A DNA stretch of 64,000 nt from CAWJTV01 sp963845695 (GCA_963845695.1 CAWJTQ010000017.1:124001-188000); one strand, 5' to 3'; counted from the first letter of the stretch, positions 1 to 9,587 are shown. Program-made: numbers and translations. Notes: generated by a model not told the origin, from the letters alone.

Positions 1-895
1 TTCTCTACGCCGATACACTGGCCGGGGCCGGCTTCGCGATGACGGCGGTCGGCGGTCGCAACTCGCGCACTCGATTCACTCAGGACCAGCTCATGCTGAT
101 GGTCGCCATCGGCCATCAGGCTGGACTCGCCATCGAGAATACGCTGTTCTACAACGACAAGATCCAGGCCGAGCGGCTCGCCGCCGTGGGCCAGACTATT
201 GCCACGCTCTCTCACCACATCAAGAACATCCTTCAGGGCATCCGGAGCGGCAGCTACCTCATCGATCTGGGTCTGAACGAGAAAGACGAGTCGATCGTCC
301 GGCGCGGCTGGACGATCGTGGAGAAGAACCAGACCCGAATCTACAACATGGTCATGGACATGCTGTCGTTCTCCAAGGACCGCGAGCCGGCCCTGGAGCC
401 CGCCGACCTCAACGAGACCGTCGGAGAAGTCTTCGAGCTGATGCAGCCCGCGCCGAGGAGCTGGGGGTGCGCCTGCAATGGCATCCCGGCGATAACCTCT
501 CGCGGGTCATGATCGACCCTGAAGGCATCCACCGAGCCGTGCTCAACATCGTGACCAACGCGATCGACGCCAGCGAAGGGTCACCGGAGGCGCAGGTCGA
601 CATCCGGACCGAATGGGACGCTGGCCAATCGCTGGCCCGGATCGTCATCGCCGACAACGGCCCCGGAATCGACGAGTCCGACATCCCCTCCCTCTTCCAG
701 ATCTTCGCCTCAACCAAGGGCTCGAGCGGGACCGGGCTGGGATTGCCCGTGTCCCGGAAGATCATCCGCGAACACGGTGGCAAGATCGTCGTCCAGTCCC
801 GACTCGGTCAAGGTGCGACCTTCCACCTCGAGCTGCCCATGTCCCGAGACATCGACTCCGGCACCGTGGCCGAAGGATTGACCATGATCGATTAA
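1..895 (+). CDS. GAF-type sensor histidine kinase, 5'-truncated by window edge, apparent frameshift
   Basis: C-terminal part of a two-component sensor kinase; the start lies before the window. The frame open from base 3 begins with the end of a GAF-like sensor domain (LYADTLAGAGF, then FTQDQLMLMVAIGHQAGLAIENT). A HisKA-like helix follows with the phospho-acceptor region LSHHIKNILQGI. The reading frame then changes near 447-450. The other frame continues with the ATPase core: N-box NIVTNAIDAS, G1 box DNGPGID, G2 box GTGLGLPVSRKI. Adding one C to the CCC at 447-449 gives ELMQPRAEELGVRLQWHPG and joins both halves without a gap. I infer a homopolymer indel in one gene and not two genes. It ends 17 bases before the convergent gene at 913. 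The signal sensed and the partner regulator are not visible. Confidence 0.85.
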   Translation, partial: SLRRYTGRGRLRDDGGRRSQLAHSIHSGPAHADGRHRPSGWTRHREYAVLQRQDPGRAARRRGPDYCHALSPHQEHPSGHPERQLPHRSGSERERRVDRPARLDDRGEEPDPNLQHGHGHAVVLQGPRAGPGARRPQRDRRRSLRADAARAEELGVRLQWHPGDNLSRVMIDPEGIHRAVLNIVTNAIDASEGSPEAQVDIRTEWDAGQSLARIVIADNGPGIDESDIPSLFQIFASTKGSSGTGLGLPVSRKIIREHGGKIVVQSRLGQGATFHLELPMSRDIDSGTVAEGLTMID

Positions 896-912
896 GCCCC
901 GATCATGTCACA

Positions 913-1899
913 TCAATTCTCCACGGGAACACTCCTCATTCCTCCGCCCATACTGCCGCCCATCATACCACCCATTCCACCCATCGATCCTCGCGGGCCG
1001 ATGCCCATCGGTGCCAGCAGGCGGAGGTCAACCTTATCGTTTCCGGTGCCCAGCAATTCGCGGGCGGCTTCCGCCAGTTCCTCTCGCACTCCTTGTACCG
1101 AGCTGATGATCAATACTCCGTCACGGACGCAGTAGGCCATGCCCAGTTGTTTGAGCACCAATCGTAACGACGTCTTGAGGGGAACGCCCTCCAGGTCGAT
1201 CTGGACAGTCGAGTTCAGGGACCGCTCCGCCTGCTGGAGCCCAAGCGGATCGACGTAGATCGGAATCGGATGGTCGTGTTTGGCGAAGGTGGACTTGATA
1301 TGCTTGAGGACGTCGTCGAGCGGCGTTTCATTGGCGAAGGGCATCGGGATTGGTGCTTCCAGCTTCTTGAGGATGACCTCGTTCTTGGGGTTCTTTTCCC
1401 ATGTGGGCAGCGCCGCGGCCAACTGGGCGATATCCAGGCGATGCCGGAATTCGACGTCCGCTTGCCCGGCCCCAGCATCGCCTCCAAAGGCCCCTTCCAT
1501 CATGGCCATGCGAGTCATCATGCCGGGCGAAGGTGCCATGCCGGCGCCCGGCACAGAAATCGTCGCGTCGGTTGCAGCCTTCACTGGGGCCGTTGACGAG
1601 GAGGAAGGTTTGGTCTTGGCGACCTTCTGAAGGGGAACACGCTGAGCCTCGGGCTGCGTTTTCGGTTCTTCGGGCGTCGAAGCAGCCTGGCTCTGTGAGT
1701 CGGTCTCCGCCGGCTGAGGGGAGATCTGAGTGGCACCGATGACCATGCCGGTGGTCACCGCACAAACGACGAACAATGACACGGCGAGGGCTCTGGTTCT
1801 GGTCGCGATCATGGCTTTCAAGGCTCCATCGGTCAGGGCAACTACGAGTAAAGACGCCAGTAAAACGGTTGCGATCGAGGCGCGGATCGCCAACTTCAC
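913..1899 (-). CDS. membrane-anchored STN-like domain protein, partial duplicate of the upstream sigma factor's C-terminus
   Basis: 328 residues from a GTG start. There is one membrane segment near residues 37-57 (ALAVSLFVVCAVTTGMVIGA), then a Pro/Gln/Lys-rich linker. A C-terminal domain of about 100 residues follows (TPLDDVLKHIK, IPIYVDPLGLQQAE, GVPLKTSLRLVLKQLGMAYCVRDGVLIIS), resembling secretin/TonB short N-terminal (STN) domains. This layout matches the C-terminal half of the sigma-factor gene immediately upstream almost motif for motif, but the sigma domains are absent. The start overlaps the upstream stop by four bases (GTGA), so translational coupling is likely. The tail is Gly/Met-rich. 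I infer a tandem duplication that kept only the anchor and extracytoplasmic part. The function of the domain in planctomycetes is not established. Confidence 0.8.
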   Translation of the reverse strand: MKLAIRASIATVLLASLLVVALTDGALKAMIATRTRALAVSLFVVCAVTTGMVIGATQISPQPAETDSQSQAASTPEEPKTQPEAQRVPLQKVAKTKPSSSSTAPVKAATDATISVPGAGMAPSPGMMTRMAMMEGAFGGDAGAGQADVEFRHRLDIAQLAAALPTWEKNPKNEVILKKLEAPIPMPFANETPLDDVLKHIKSTFAKHDHPIPIYVDPLGLQQAERSLNSTVQIDLEGVPLKTSLRLVLKQLGMAYCVRDGVLIISSVQGVREELAEAARELLGTGNDKVDLRLLAPMGIGPRGSMGGMGGMMGGSMGGGMRSVPVEN

Positions 1900-3623
1900 A
1901 TCATACCCATGTTCATCGTCCCAGTCATGCCTCTCATCATCTGTTGAATCATTTCGTGAGTGGTCTCGTCGAGGGCATCGGGTTCGCCGAGGAGTTCACT
2001 GGCCGCCTCCGCCAGTTCCTCGCGGATGCCTTGCACGGAGCTGATGATGAGGACTCCGTCGCGGATGCAGTAGGCCAATCCCAGTTGCTTCAATATCAAT
2101 CGCAAGGATGTCTTGAGTGGGACACCCGCAAGGTCCATGATCACCGTTGAATTCAAGGACCGCTCCGCTTGCTGAAGGCCCATTGGATCGACATAGATGG
2201 GGATCGGCGACTGGCCGGGCTTCGTTGTGGCCTTCTTGATGTACTTGAGGACATCATCGAGAGGCGTCTCATGGGCGAAGGCCATCGCAATCGGTTCCTC
2301 CAACTTCTTGAGCAGAGCTTGGTTCTTGGCGTCCTCGTCTTTGACCGCCAGAACGGCTCCCAGTTGGGCAATCTGAAGGCGACTTCGTAATTCGACGGCC
2401 TCCACGTCAGACCCACCGCCCATACCGCCAACCATCATGCCCATGCCATCGGAATTGCCACGGGGGAAGCCGCCCCTACCGCCCATCATGCCAGGACGGC
2501 CGGCTCCACCGGTCGGGGCCATCCCCTTCGTGCGGGGGCCTGCGGCCTTCGTTTCCGGGCTCGACGAGGGAGAAACCTTGCCTTTCGCGATCTTCCGCTT
2601 CTGGAAAGGAACTGGCTGAGCCTCCGTCGACGTTTTCGGTTCGTCGGGCGTCGATGCGGCCTGGAGGGGAGGATCGGTCTGCGCCGCCTGAGGGGTAATC
2701 TGAGTCGCACCGATGACCATTCCGGCGGTCACCACGCAGACGACAAGCAGTGTCATAACCACGGATTTTACATGTGTCAAGATCATGGTTTGCAAGACTC
2801 CTTCGGTCAAGGAAGCGACCGATAGTGAAACCGTCGATACGGTCGCGATCGAGGCACCGCTCGCCTTGGCGACCGCCTGCGCAGCCTTGATCGTGGCGTA
2901 TTCCAGGGAAGCGGGGACAGCGGCCCGGGCGTCGGGCAGAGCCAGGTGAGAGGCCAGCGCGGTGGTTGAGAGGGTCAGACCGCGGCGGGTCAGGCGTTTT
3001 CGGAGCAGGTCGCGGGCGCGGACCAGCCGCCCCTTGACTGTGCCCAGCGGCCAACCCAGCCGTTGGGCTGCCTCGTCGTGGGTCAGCCCATCGAAGTAGC
3101 ACAGCCGCACCGGGGCACGATACTTCTCAGGCAGCCGGGAGACCTCCTCATGCAGCCAGGGCCTCGGTTCCGGATCCATGCCGGAGGTCGCATCGCCGAT
3201 CGCCATCCGTCCACCTTCGCTCGCACCGAGCCGGTCGACTGCGTCCTGACCGAACGGGGCCTTCGCCGTCCGCCGCGCCGCAAGCACGCGTGCCCGGGTC
3301 GCCACCCGATAGGCGACCCCATACAGCCAGTTCCCCAGCAGGTCTTGGCGGCGGAGCGTACCGGCCTTCCGGACCAGCACAAGGAACGTCGCCTGAAACG
3401 CGTCGTCCACGTCGTTGGGGTCACGGAGCAACTGGCGGCAGACTCCCAGGACCATCGGCCCATGCCGGGCGATGAGAGCCTCGAAGGCCGATTCGTCGTG
3501 GCCCATGGCAAATCGTTCCAGCAGCTCACTTTCAGACAGGCCGGCCGCCGTTCCCTGGTGGAACAAACGGTCGAGTTCGTGGATGAGTGCACCGCTGAAA
3601 TGGCCTCGCATCATGGTCCGCAT
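1896..3623 (-). CDS. ECF-type sigma factor fused to a transmembrane and STN-like C-terminal domain
   Basis: 575 residues. Sigma-70 region 2 is seen around residues 45-110 (FEALIARHGPMVLGVCRQLL, DDAFQATFLVLVRKAGTLR, LGNWLYGVAYRVATRAR). Region 4 lies around 165-215 (LPEKYRAPVRLCYFDGLTHDEAA, LGWPLGTVKGRLVRARDLLRKRL). After an Ala-rich linker comes one membrane helix (VVMTLLVVCVVTAGMVIGATQI), a basic, Gly/Met-rich region, and an STN-like domain from about residue 446. Planctomycetes are known for ECF factors with C-terminal extensions that may replace a separate anti-sigma factor. Here the extension would place the last domain outside the cytoplasmic membrane, suggesting direct signal reception (inference). 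The next gene, overlapping by four bases, repeats the extension. Reading frame is intact. Confidence 0.88.
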   Translation of the reverse strand: MRTMMRGHFSGALIHELDRLFHQGTAAGLSESELLERFAMGHDESAFEALIARHGPMVLGVCRQLLRDPNDVDDAFQATFLVLVRKAGTLRRQDLLGNWLYGVAYRVATRARVLAARRTAKAPFGQDAVDRLGASEGGRMAIGDATSGMDPEPRPWLHEEVSRLPEKYRAPVRLCYFDGLTHDEAAQRLGWPLGTVKGRLVRARDLLRKRLTRRGLTLSTTALASHLALPDARAAVPASLEYATIKAAQAVAKASGASIATVSTVSLSVASLTEGVLQTMILTHVKSVVMTLLVVCVVTAGMVIGATQITPQAAQTDPPLQAASTPDEPKTSTEAQPVPFQKRKIAKGKVSPSSSPETKAAGPRTKGMAPTGGAGRPGMMGGRGGFPRGNSDGMGMMVGGMGGGSDVEAVELRSRLQIAQLGAVLAVKDEDAKNQALLKKLEEPIAMAFAHETPLDDVLKYIKKATTKPGQSPIPIYVDPMGLQQAERSLNSTVIMDLAGVPLKTSLRLILKQLGLAYCIRDGVLIISSVQGIREELAEAASELLGEPDALDETTHEMIQQMMRGMTGTMNMGMM

Positions 3624-3784
3624 GCCGACAGTCTCCGAGCAAGATCCCGAGCTGGGTCCCGTGCGACAGGCTCCTGCTTACAGATACTCCTCGTAGGACC
3701 CGATGGGGATACACTTTTCCGGCAAATAGTCACCGCAGCGATCGTTTCGACGTTCTCGGAGCCCGGCAAACCGGGATTCCTAGT

Positions 3785-4390
3785 TCAGAAGGCGACGAAG
3801 TTCGCATACATGGCCAGTCCGACGTCCTGACTTTTCTCAGGGTGGAACTGGCAAGCGGTGAGATTGTCGCGCCAGACGACCGCGGCGAACGGCCTCGGGT
3901 AATCGGCCTCGGCGGCGACGACGTCGAGATCGTCCGGCTGGGCGTAGTAAGAGTGGACAAAGTAGACCGAGGGCGAGTCGCCGAGCCCGGCCAGGAGCGG
4001 CGCGGGCTGGCGGATGCGGAGAGTATTCCAGCCCATGTGGGGGACCTTCAAGCCGGTCCGCGGCGGGAAACGGGCGACCTGACCGCGGAGCAGGCCGAGC
4101 CCGGCATGCTCGCCGTCTTCTAGACTGACATCAAACAGGAGCTGAAGGCCCAGGCAGACCCCGAGGCATGGCTTACCCGCGTGTACCGCCTCACGGAAGG
4201 CCTCGCCCAGTCCGGTGCGCCGGAGTTCAGCCACGGCGTCGGCAAACGCTCCGACACCCGGCAATACCACCTTCGATGCACGACGCACGCGATCCGGATC
4301 CGAGGTGACCTCGGCCGCGGAGCCGACCGCCTCAATCGCCTTCTGGACGCTTCGAAGGTTCCCCATACCATAATCAATGATGGCGATCAT
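3785..4390 (-). CDS. hisH: imidazole glycerol phosphate synthase, glutaminase subunit HisH
   Basis: 201 residues, the usual length for HisH. It is a class I glutamine amidotransferase that hydrolyses glutamine and channels ammonia to HisF for histidine and AICAR formation in the cytoplasm. The N-terminus IIDYGMGNLRSVQKA is diagnostic. The oxyanion-loop region PGVGAF (44-49), the nucleophile Cys79 in GKPCLGVCLGLQLLF, and the His183/Glu185 pair in QFHPEKS are all present. Starts at ATG. hisF and other his genes are not next to it; upstream lies a decayed region and downstream the sigma-factor gene in the same orientation, so the gene looks like a stand-alone unit. Frame intact. Confidence 0.97.
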   Translation of the reverse strand: MIAIIDYGMGNLRSVQKAIEAVGSAAEVTSDPDRVRRASKVVLPGVGAFADAVAELRRTGLGEAFREAVHAGKPCLGVCLGLQLLFDVSLEDGEHAGLGLLRGQVARFPPRTGLKVPHMGWNTLRIRQPAPLLAGLGDSPSVYFVHSYYAQPDDLDVVAAEADYPRPFAAVVWRDNLTACQFHPEKSQDVGLAMYANFVAF

Positions 4391-4642
4391 GTCCTTGACC
4401 TCGTTCGAGCCTCGCAGTCAACTGGGATCGATCGTATCATCTCGGCTGCTCGGCCGCACAGGCGAATCGAACGAAGCGAACAGATGGAGGAGATATCCCT
4501 TAGCGGCGGATTCGCTGATACGAGACCTCGTCGTGACGATGGTCCTTCCCGGCGGGATCATCGCACTCCTCGACGCGATGAGGATCGGATTCCTGACTCG
4601 GTTCGCCTCGGCCGATAGAGATCACGGCGTGCGGGAACGCCC

Positions 4643-4855
4643 GTGGCCAGGAAAACCTGCGAACTCTCGGAATGGAAGGACGCCTGGTACATCGACTCGT
4701 TCGCAGTGGCGTACGCTGAGACGGAGGACTTCGACAATGCGGTTAAATCGCAGACCAAGGCGATCGAGCTCGTGGCGAACAAGAAAGACAAAGACGAGCT
4801 ACGACAGTGGCTCGAGCTCTACAGGGCGAAGACGTCTTATCGCACACCGATCTGA
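4643..4855 (+). pseudogene. C-terminal remnant of a TPR protein
   Basis: An open frame of 70 codons whose product reads like the very end of the long tetratricopeptide proteins common in planctomycetes. It contains ACEL-type helix CELSEWKDAWYIDSFAVAYAE, then DFDNAVKSQTKAIELV, then LRQWLELYRAKTSYR, matching the usual pattern (TPR helix A, helix B, terminal LELYR tail). Nothing coding continues upstream in the same frame, and no ribosome binding site precedes the GTG that would open it. The surrounding ~550 bases between hisH and the next kinase hold no other gene. I read it as a leftover of a deleted gene. A short expressed protein cannot be excluded. Confidence 0.5.
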
Positions 4856-4942
4856 CTATTACGCAAACGAAGTCCGAACGGAGACAGCTTCGGCGGGCAT
4901 CATTACCGAAGATCGCGTGACGTCTCCGCGGCCAGCCTGGAG

Positions 4943-5851
4943 TCAACTTGGGACTTCCGGAACGGCGCTGCCGGCCGCCTCCTGTACTGGCACGTCGGTG
5001 GCCACCTCCGGGGGTCGCGATGGCTCCCTGGGGGCCACGACCGCAGTGGCCGCCTCTGCGGACGGCCGCATAACACCGGGTCGTTCGTTGGGCTTTGCCG
5101 ACCGGGATTGAGATGGCTCGGCCGACGGCGCCTCCACGGCCAATCGTATCATCGTTCCCTCGTCCGGCCGGCTCTCGATGGAGAGTCCGCCTTGATGGCG
5201 GCGCCAGATCCCATGAGCGATGGTCAAACCTGTCCCGCTCCGACCGGACTTCGTGGTAAAGAACGGTTCTGTTGCGCGTTTCAGGATCTCGGAGCTCATG
5301 CCGCAGCCGGTGTCTCGGATTTCGAGGATGACCCAGTTCTGCGAGTTGACCTGCGTGGTGAAGGTGATCGACCCCGCGCCTCTTGGCAGCGCTTCGAGGG
5401 CATTCTGGATCAAGTAGCCCAGGAGCGTCCGAAGTTGTGGCACGTTCCCGCGGATCAAAGGGATTGGATTCAGGTTCAAGACCCAACGCACTGCGGAGCT
5501 CTCCCCGCCGGCCTGCGTCTCGACCGTCTCACGGATCAGCTTGTTCAGGTCGATCAAGGCTGGCGGGTCGCCAGCCTGGTCGAAGCCGGGCGAGGTCACA
5601 CGGCGGCTCCAGTCGATCAGGCGACGTGGAACGTGGGACGCACTGAGTGCATTCTCAATAATCGCCGTGGCCAACGCCGCCAACTCGGCCCGATCGCACA
5701 AGGGATCGCTGGCGTGCGAACGGATCAGCTCGGCATTGCTCACGACCGCGCTGAACGCGTTGATGACGTTGTGCCCCACCGCCGCGGCGAGGTGCCCCAG
5801 CTCCTTGAGTCGCTCCGTGTCGTCCAGTCCGTCTCGGCTTCCACCGGTCAT
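4943..5851 (-). CDS. soluble sensor histidine kinase (HisKA-like and HATPase_c)
   Basis: About 302 residues from an ATG preceded by AGGA; a TTG four codons upstream is also possible. No membrane segment or sensor domain is visible, so this is probably a cytoplasmic kinase that receives input from a partner. The H-box region LGHLAAAVGHNVINAFSAVV starts within 35 residues of the N-terminus. The ATPase has N-box LIQNALEAL, G1 DTGCGM, F-box EPFFTTK and G2 GTGLTIAHGI. The last ~60 residues after the ATPase are Pro/Ala/Glu-rich and probably disordered. The H-box matches the LAAAVAHE/N pattern of NtrB-like and chemotaxis-type kinases. No response regulator is adjacent. The frame is complete. Confidence 0.88.
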   Translation of the reverse strand: MTGGSRDGLDDTERLKELGHLAAAVGHNVINAFSAVVSNAELIRSHASDPLCDRAELAALATAIIENALSASHVPRRLIDWSRRVTSPGFDQAGDPPALIDLNKLIRETVETQAGGESSAVRWVLNLNPIPLIRGNVPQLRTLLGYLIQNALEALPRGAGSITFTTQVNSQNWVILEIRDTGCGMSSEILKRATEPFFTTKSGRSGTGLTIAHGIWRRHQGGLSIESRPDEGTMIRLAVEAPSAEPSQSRSAKPNERPGVMRPSAEAATAVVAPREPSRPPEVATDVPVQEAAGSAVPEVPS

Positions 5852-6045
5852 GGTCCTGTCCAATCTCCTTCAATCGCGGGTTACGGCTCGACTCGGAGGC
5901 TCGCCCTTCGCTGGCTTCTTGCCATCTCTATCCTATCCGGCCTCGTCCCGCAATCTCTTCGGCGGATTGTTTCACCGCAAGATCAGTGCCGACATTTTGG
6001 CGGTCTGACGAATCCAGGCGGCTCGGTTCCGAGGAGTGACTCCGG

Positions 6046-7317
6046 TCACCGGATGATGCGCGCCTCGACCCAGTCGGCAAGGTCGCGAACGTCCCCACGA
6101 TCACCGAACTGGGTGTCCAGGATCAGGATCTTGCCCTTGCTCAGATCTACGTTCGACCGGTTTTGGCGCCTCCCGGTCGGTCATCGGAGTGGACTTAAAC
6201 CGTTCCTCCCCATCGATCAAGACACGGAACACCACGCTTCCGAGCGGTCCAGCGCGTTCGTCAACCCCCACCAGCGCCTGGAACCGCCGATCGCCCTGCT
6301 CGATGCGGTAGGCCATCAAGGTCCGGCTCTGAGTCCCCAGGCCCCTGTCGTAAACCTGGCCGGCGAGCTGGAAGGGCCGTCCGTTCGACTGCGCGATCCT
6401 TCCGGCAGGCACGCGTTGGCCCGATGTAAGAGGAATAGACGATCTTGGCCGGCGTTCGTTCCGTGAGATAGATCACGGACGAGCTGCGAGCGATGACCCG
6501 CGACAGATCGCCCAGGGCGAAGTCGCACGGACCGCCCGAACCGGGTCATGGCCTCGACAGTCCCCTCGTCGAGCTTGGCTGTGGTGACTCCCAGGCGGGT
6601 GCCGTCGTTCAACGTCAACTCGAGGAAAGGACCCTTTGGCCGTGGATAATTCAAGAGCGCCGGGTCAAATCCGAGCGCAACAGCCCCTGAGCGCTCGATT
6701 TCGACGGGCTTCTGATCAACCTGAACTTTGATCTTCCGGTCGTCCATCTCGAGAAAGCTTCCCTCGAGCCGGTCCCCGTTGATCAGCCAGACCACCTCGT
6801 TTCTGCGCGGCTCTACGAGAATCTGGTCCCAGCGTGCATCGAACGTGCCCGACTGACCCTGTGTCGAAAGGATTAACCCGAGCAGGCAATCGAGCGGCAG
6901 TTCCAGCCTACCGAGCGATTCGGACCGGACCTCCAGGCTGGTGTCGTTCGCGGAACCGACGGCCGTTCGCATGAGTCGGTCGCCCTCGGGAAGAAGTACG
7001 GCCTGGGATTCCTCCCACCCCGGGAGCGTGGGAACCGGCTCGCGAGTGAGCTTCACCAATTGGTTGAGAGCCAGACTCTCCTGGGTGCCGTCCTTGGTCG
7101 CAATAGTGATCGCGTCCGGATCGAACGAGATGATCCGCCCGGAGGGTGAACGGCCATCAACCATCAGGGCTTTGAAGATCGGATCGGAGGAAACCGGTGA
7201 GCTTTCGGAATCGGCCAACGCCGACACGGTCCCGATCACGAGCACGGCCGCACCAGTCACACCGCTTAAGGAGCCGCGACGGGACGAACGGAGAAACCAC
7301 GAGAGGATCGGAACCAT
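6046..7317 (-). CDS. secreted NPCBM-like domain protein with three apparent frameshifts
   Basis: Reconstructed as 422 residues. ATG at 7317 follows GGGGAG and is 10 bases after the toroid gene's stop. A signal peptide (about residues 1-36, ending VSALADSE) is followed by a beta-rich region with repeated short motifs (NGDRLEGSFLEMDDRKIKVQVD, LNDGTRLGVTTAKL). The C-terminal part reads AYRIEQGDRRFQALVGVDER, VVFRVLIDGEERFKS, VDLSKGKILILDTQFGD, typical of NPCBM/jelly-roll carbohydrate-binding-like domains. The frame breaks near 6536 (GGG where GG fits), 6425 (GGG where GG fits) and 6163 (GAACG where GACG fits). Removing one base at each gives a single 423-codon frame ending at the TGA at 6046-6048. 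Last gene of the envelope cluster. Ligand unknown. Confidence 0.75.
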
Positions 7318-7327
7318 TCACTCCCCC

Positions 7328-8440
7328 TCAGCGCTGGAAGATCGGCAGAAAATCATTGGGAATCTGGAGGATGATCAGTGCCATCGCGGTCCCATATTCG
7401 TTGCAGACCATGTCGGTCCAGTAACCTGTCGCCGACTGGCGCCGGAGCAGCTCGTCGCGGACTGTGGGGTACCATTCCGCCCAGGCTTCCCCACCGTGGA
7501 TCCACATCGCCTGGGCCGCGTAATACTGGCCATAGAAATAATGATTGTTCCGGCGGCCGAAGCGGAGCCCCTGGTTGAATTGGCGGAGATACGTGATGCC
7601 GTCGCGGATCTCCTTCGAGTCATATTCCCCGGCGCTCTGCAACGCCACCACGCCCGCCGCCGACCGTGGAAACTCACTGCTCGGACCCCCAGTAAGCATG
7701 TAACGGAAGCCGCCATCCGGATTCTGCGACTGCTTCACGTAGCGGATACACGCGTCCACAGTGTCCTTCGGCACATACAAACCCGCGTTCCGCGCCGCCC
7801 GCAAGGCGTTGATCTGGCAGATCGTCACCGACAGGTCGGCGTCGTTCTTCACCGGCTGATACCGCCACCCGCCTTCGCGATTCTGCGTGTCGATGATCAG
7901 TTGCACCGCCTTGCGGAGCTTCTCGCGGATCTCGGCTCGATGGGTCATGCCGTAGGCTTCCGCCAGGAACAGCGTGCCGAAGCCGTGCGAGTACATGGGA
8001 CCGTGGGTCGAGGAACCCTGGACCGAGATGAAGCCCGACGGCGAGGTGTTCTCCATGACGTAGCCCAGCGCCTTGTCGATCGGTGCCCCGTAGGGACCGC
8101 GGCCAGGGCTGGAACCGGCGGACATGAACGCCAACCCGGCCACGCTGGTGACCGCGATGTTGCCGCGATAGGTGCTGCTGCCGAACGAGCCGTCGGAGTT
8201 CTGAATACGGGCCAGCCAGGCCAGGCCATTCTGAATGGCGCGGTCGGTCTCGGGAGTCATCATCTCGAGCGTCCCTTCCGGGATGTCTCCCCGGCGGGCC
8301 TCTGCGAAACCGGATGGCGCCTTGGGACCTTTCGGTTCCTGAGCGCTCGCGTCCTGGAATCCACCACTGATCAACAGAGCGGCCAGAAACCAGGACGCGA
8401 CATCGCCAGGACCTCGGCGCACGGGACGATCAATCGCCAT
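7328..8440 (-). CDS. secreted prenyltransferase/squalene-oxidase-repeat (alpha/alpha toroid) protein A
   Basis: 370 residues with a signal peptide (cleavage likely near SAQ/EPKG). The body is an (alpha/alpha)6 toroid built from repeats of the kind found in squalene cyclases, prenyltransferases and complement-like proteins: GLAWLARIQNSDGSFGSS, GYVMENTSPSGF, AVQLIIDTQNREGGWRYQP, CIRYVKQSQNPDGGFRYML. The DxDD acid motif of true terpene cyclases is not seen, so cyclase activity is doubtful. A binding or scaffold role is more likely (inference). ATG follows GGAGGAGGGAG. It lies 28 bases downstream of a near-identical paralog and 10 bases upstream of the NPCBM-like gene, all in one apparent transcription unit. 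Frame intact. Confidence 0.85.
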   Translation of the reverse strand: MAIDRPVRRGPGDVASWFLAALLISGGFQDASAQEPKGPKAPSGFAEARRGDIPEGTLEMMTPETDRAIQNGLAWLARIQNSDGSFGSSTYRGNIAVTSVAGLAFMSAGSSPGRGPYGAPIDKALGYVMENTSPSGFISVQGSSTHGPMYSHGFGTLFLAEAYGMTHRAEIREKLRKAVQLIIDTQNREGGWRYQPVKNDADLSVTICQINALRAARNAGLYVPKDTVDACIRYVKQSQNPDGGFRYMLTGGPSSEFPRSAAGVVALQSAGEYDSKEIRDGITYLRQFNQGLRFGRRNNHYFYGQYYAAQAMWIHGGEAWAEWYPTVRDELLRRQSATGYWTDMVCNEYGTAMALIILQIPNDFLPIFQR

Positions 8441-8468
8441 CGTCTCCCTCCTCCGAAATGAGATTCGC

Positions 8469-9583
8469 TCAACGTTGGAAGATCGGAAGGTAATTATTGG
8501 GGATCTGGAGAATGATCAGCGCCATGGCTGTCCCGTACTCGTTGCAAATGCTGTCGGTCCAGTAACCGCTCGCGGACTGGCGCCGGAGCAGCTCCGTGCG
8601 GATGGCGGGATACCACTCCATCCACTCTTCTCCGCCCCGGATCCACATGGCTTGCGCGGCATAGTAATGCCCGTAGAAGTAATGACTGTAGCGGCTCCCG
8701 AGCTTGATTTCACGCATATACTGACGGAGATAGGCGATGCCGTCGCGGATCTCCTTCGAGTCATATTCCCCGGCGCTCTGCAACGCCACCACGCCCGCCG
8801 CCGACCGTGGAAACGCGCTGGCCCCGCCACTAAGCATGTAGCGGAAGCCGCCATCCGGATTCTGCGACTGCTTCACGTAGCGGATACACGCGTCCACAGT
8901 GTCCTTCGGCACATACAAACCCGCGTTCCGCGCCGCCCGCAAGGCGTTGATCTGGCAGATCGTCACCGACAGGTCGGCGTCGTTCTTCACCGGCTGATAC
9001 CGCCACCCGCCTTCGCGATTCTGCGTGTCGATGATCAGTTGCACCGCCTTGCGGAGCTTCTCGCGGATCTCGGCTCGATGGGTCATGCCGTAGGCTTCCG
9101 CCAGGAACAGCGTGCCGAAGCCGTGCGAGTACATGGGACCGTGGGTCGAGGAACCCTGGACCGAGATGAAGCCCGACGGCGAGGTGTTCTCCATGACGTA
9201 ACCCAGCGCCTTGTCGATCGGTGCCCCGTAGGGACCGCGGCCAGGGCTGGAACCGGCGGACATGAACGCCAACCCGGCCACGCTGGTGACCGCGATGTTG
9301 CCGCGATAGGTGCTGCTGCCGAACGAGCCGTCGGAGTTCTGAATACGGGCCAGCCAGGCCAGGCCATTCTGAATGGCGCGGTCGGTCTCGGGGGTCATCA
9401 TCTCGAGCGTCCCTTCCGGGACGTCGCCCCGACGGCCCTCCCCGAACCGCCCAACCGACTTGTCTGACTCTTTTTGCTTGGCAACGTCTTGCGCCGAACG
9501 GGGCGGACCAGGCACGTTGTCAACACGAGGGAGCCGGCAATGAGTCCCATGCCGAGGAGCCGCCTCTTCCGATGGCCGAGCAT
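8469..9583 (-). CDS. secreted alpha/alpha toroid protein B, near-identical paralog of the downstream gene, frameshift in signal region
   Basis: The mature part (from about 9500 down) matches protein A: residues from EGTLEMMTPETDRAIQ through GGFRYML are the same, while the C-terminal third differs (YLRQYMREIKLGSRYSHYF against YLRQFNQGLRFGRRNNHYF). The frame containing the mature part begins at an unconvincing GTG. A proper signal peptide (MLGHRKRRLLGMGLIAGSLVL) sits in another frame from an ATG at 9583 preceded by GAGG. An indel near 9512 would join them and place a signal-peptidase site near RSAQ/DVA. I therefore call 9583 as the start. As in protein A, no cyclase acid motif is visible. It follows the secreted charged protein by a few bases. 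Confidence 0.78.
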
Positions 9584-9587
9584 GACC

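Noticed and set aside
7328..9583. Two true squalene-hopene-type cyclases
   Set aside because: Only the toroid repeats are present; the cyclase acid motif is not seen, the proteins are half the usual cyclase length, and both are exported.
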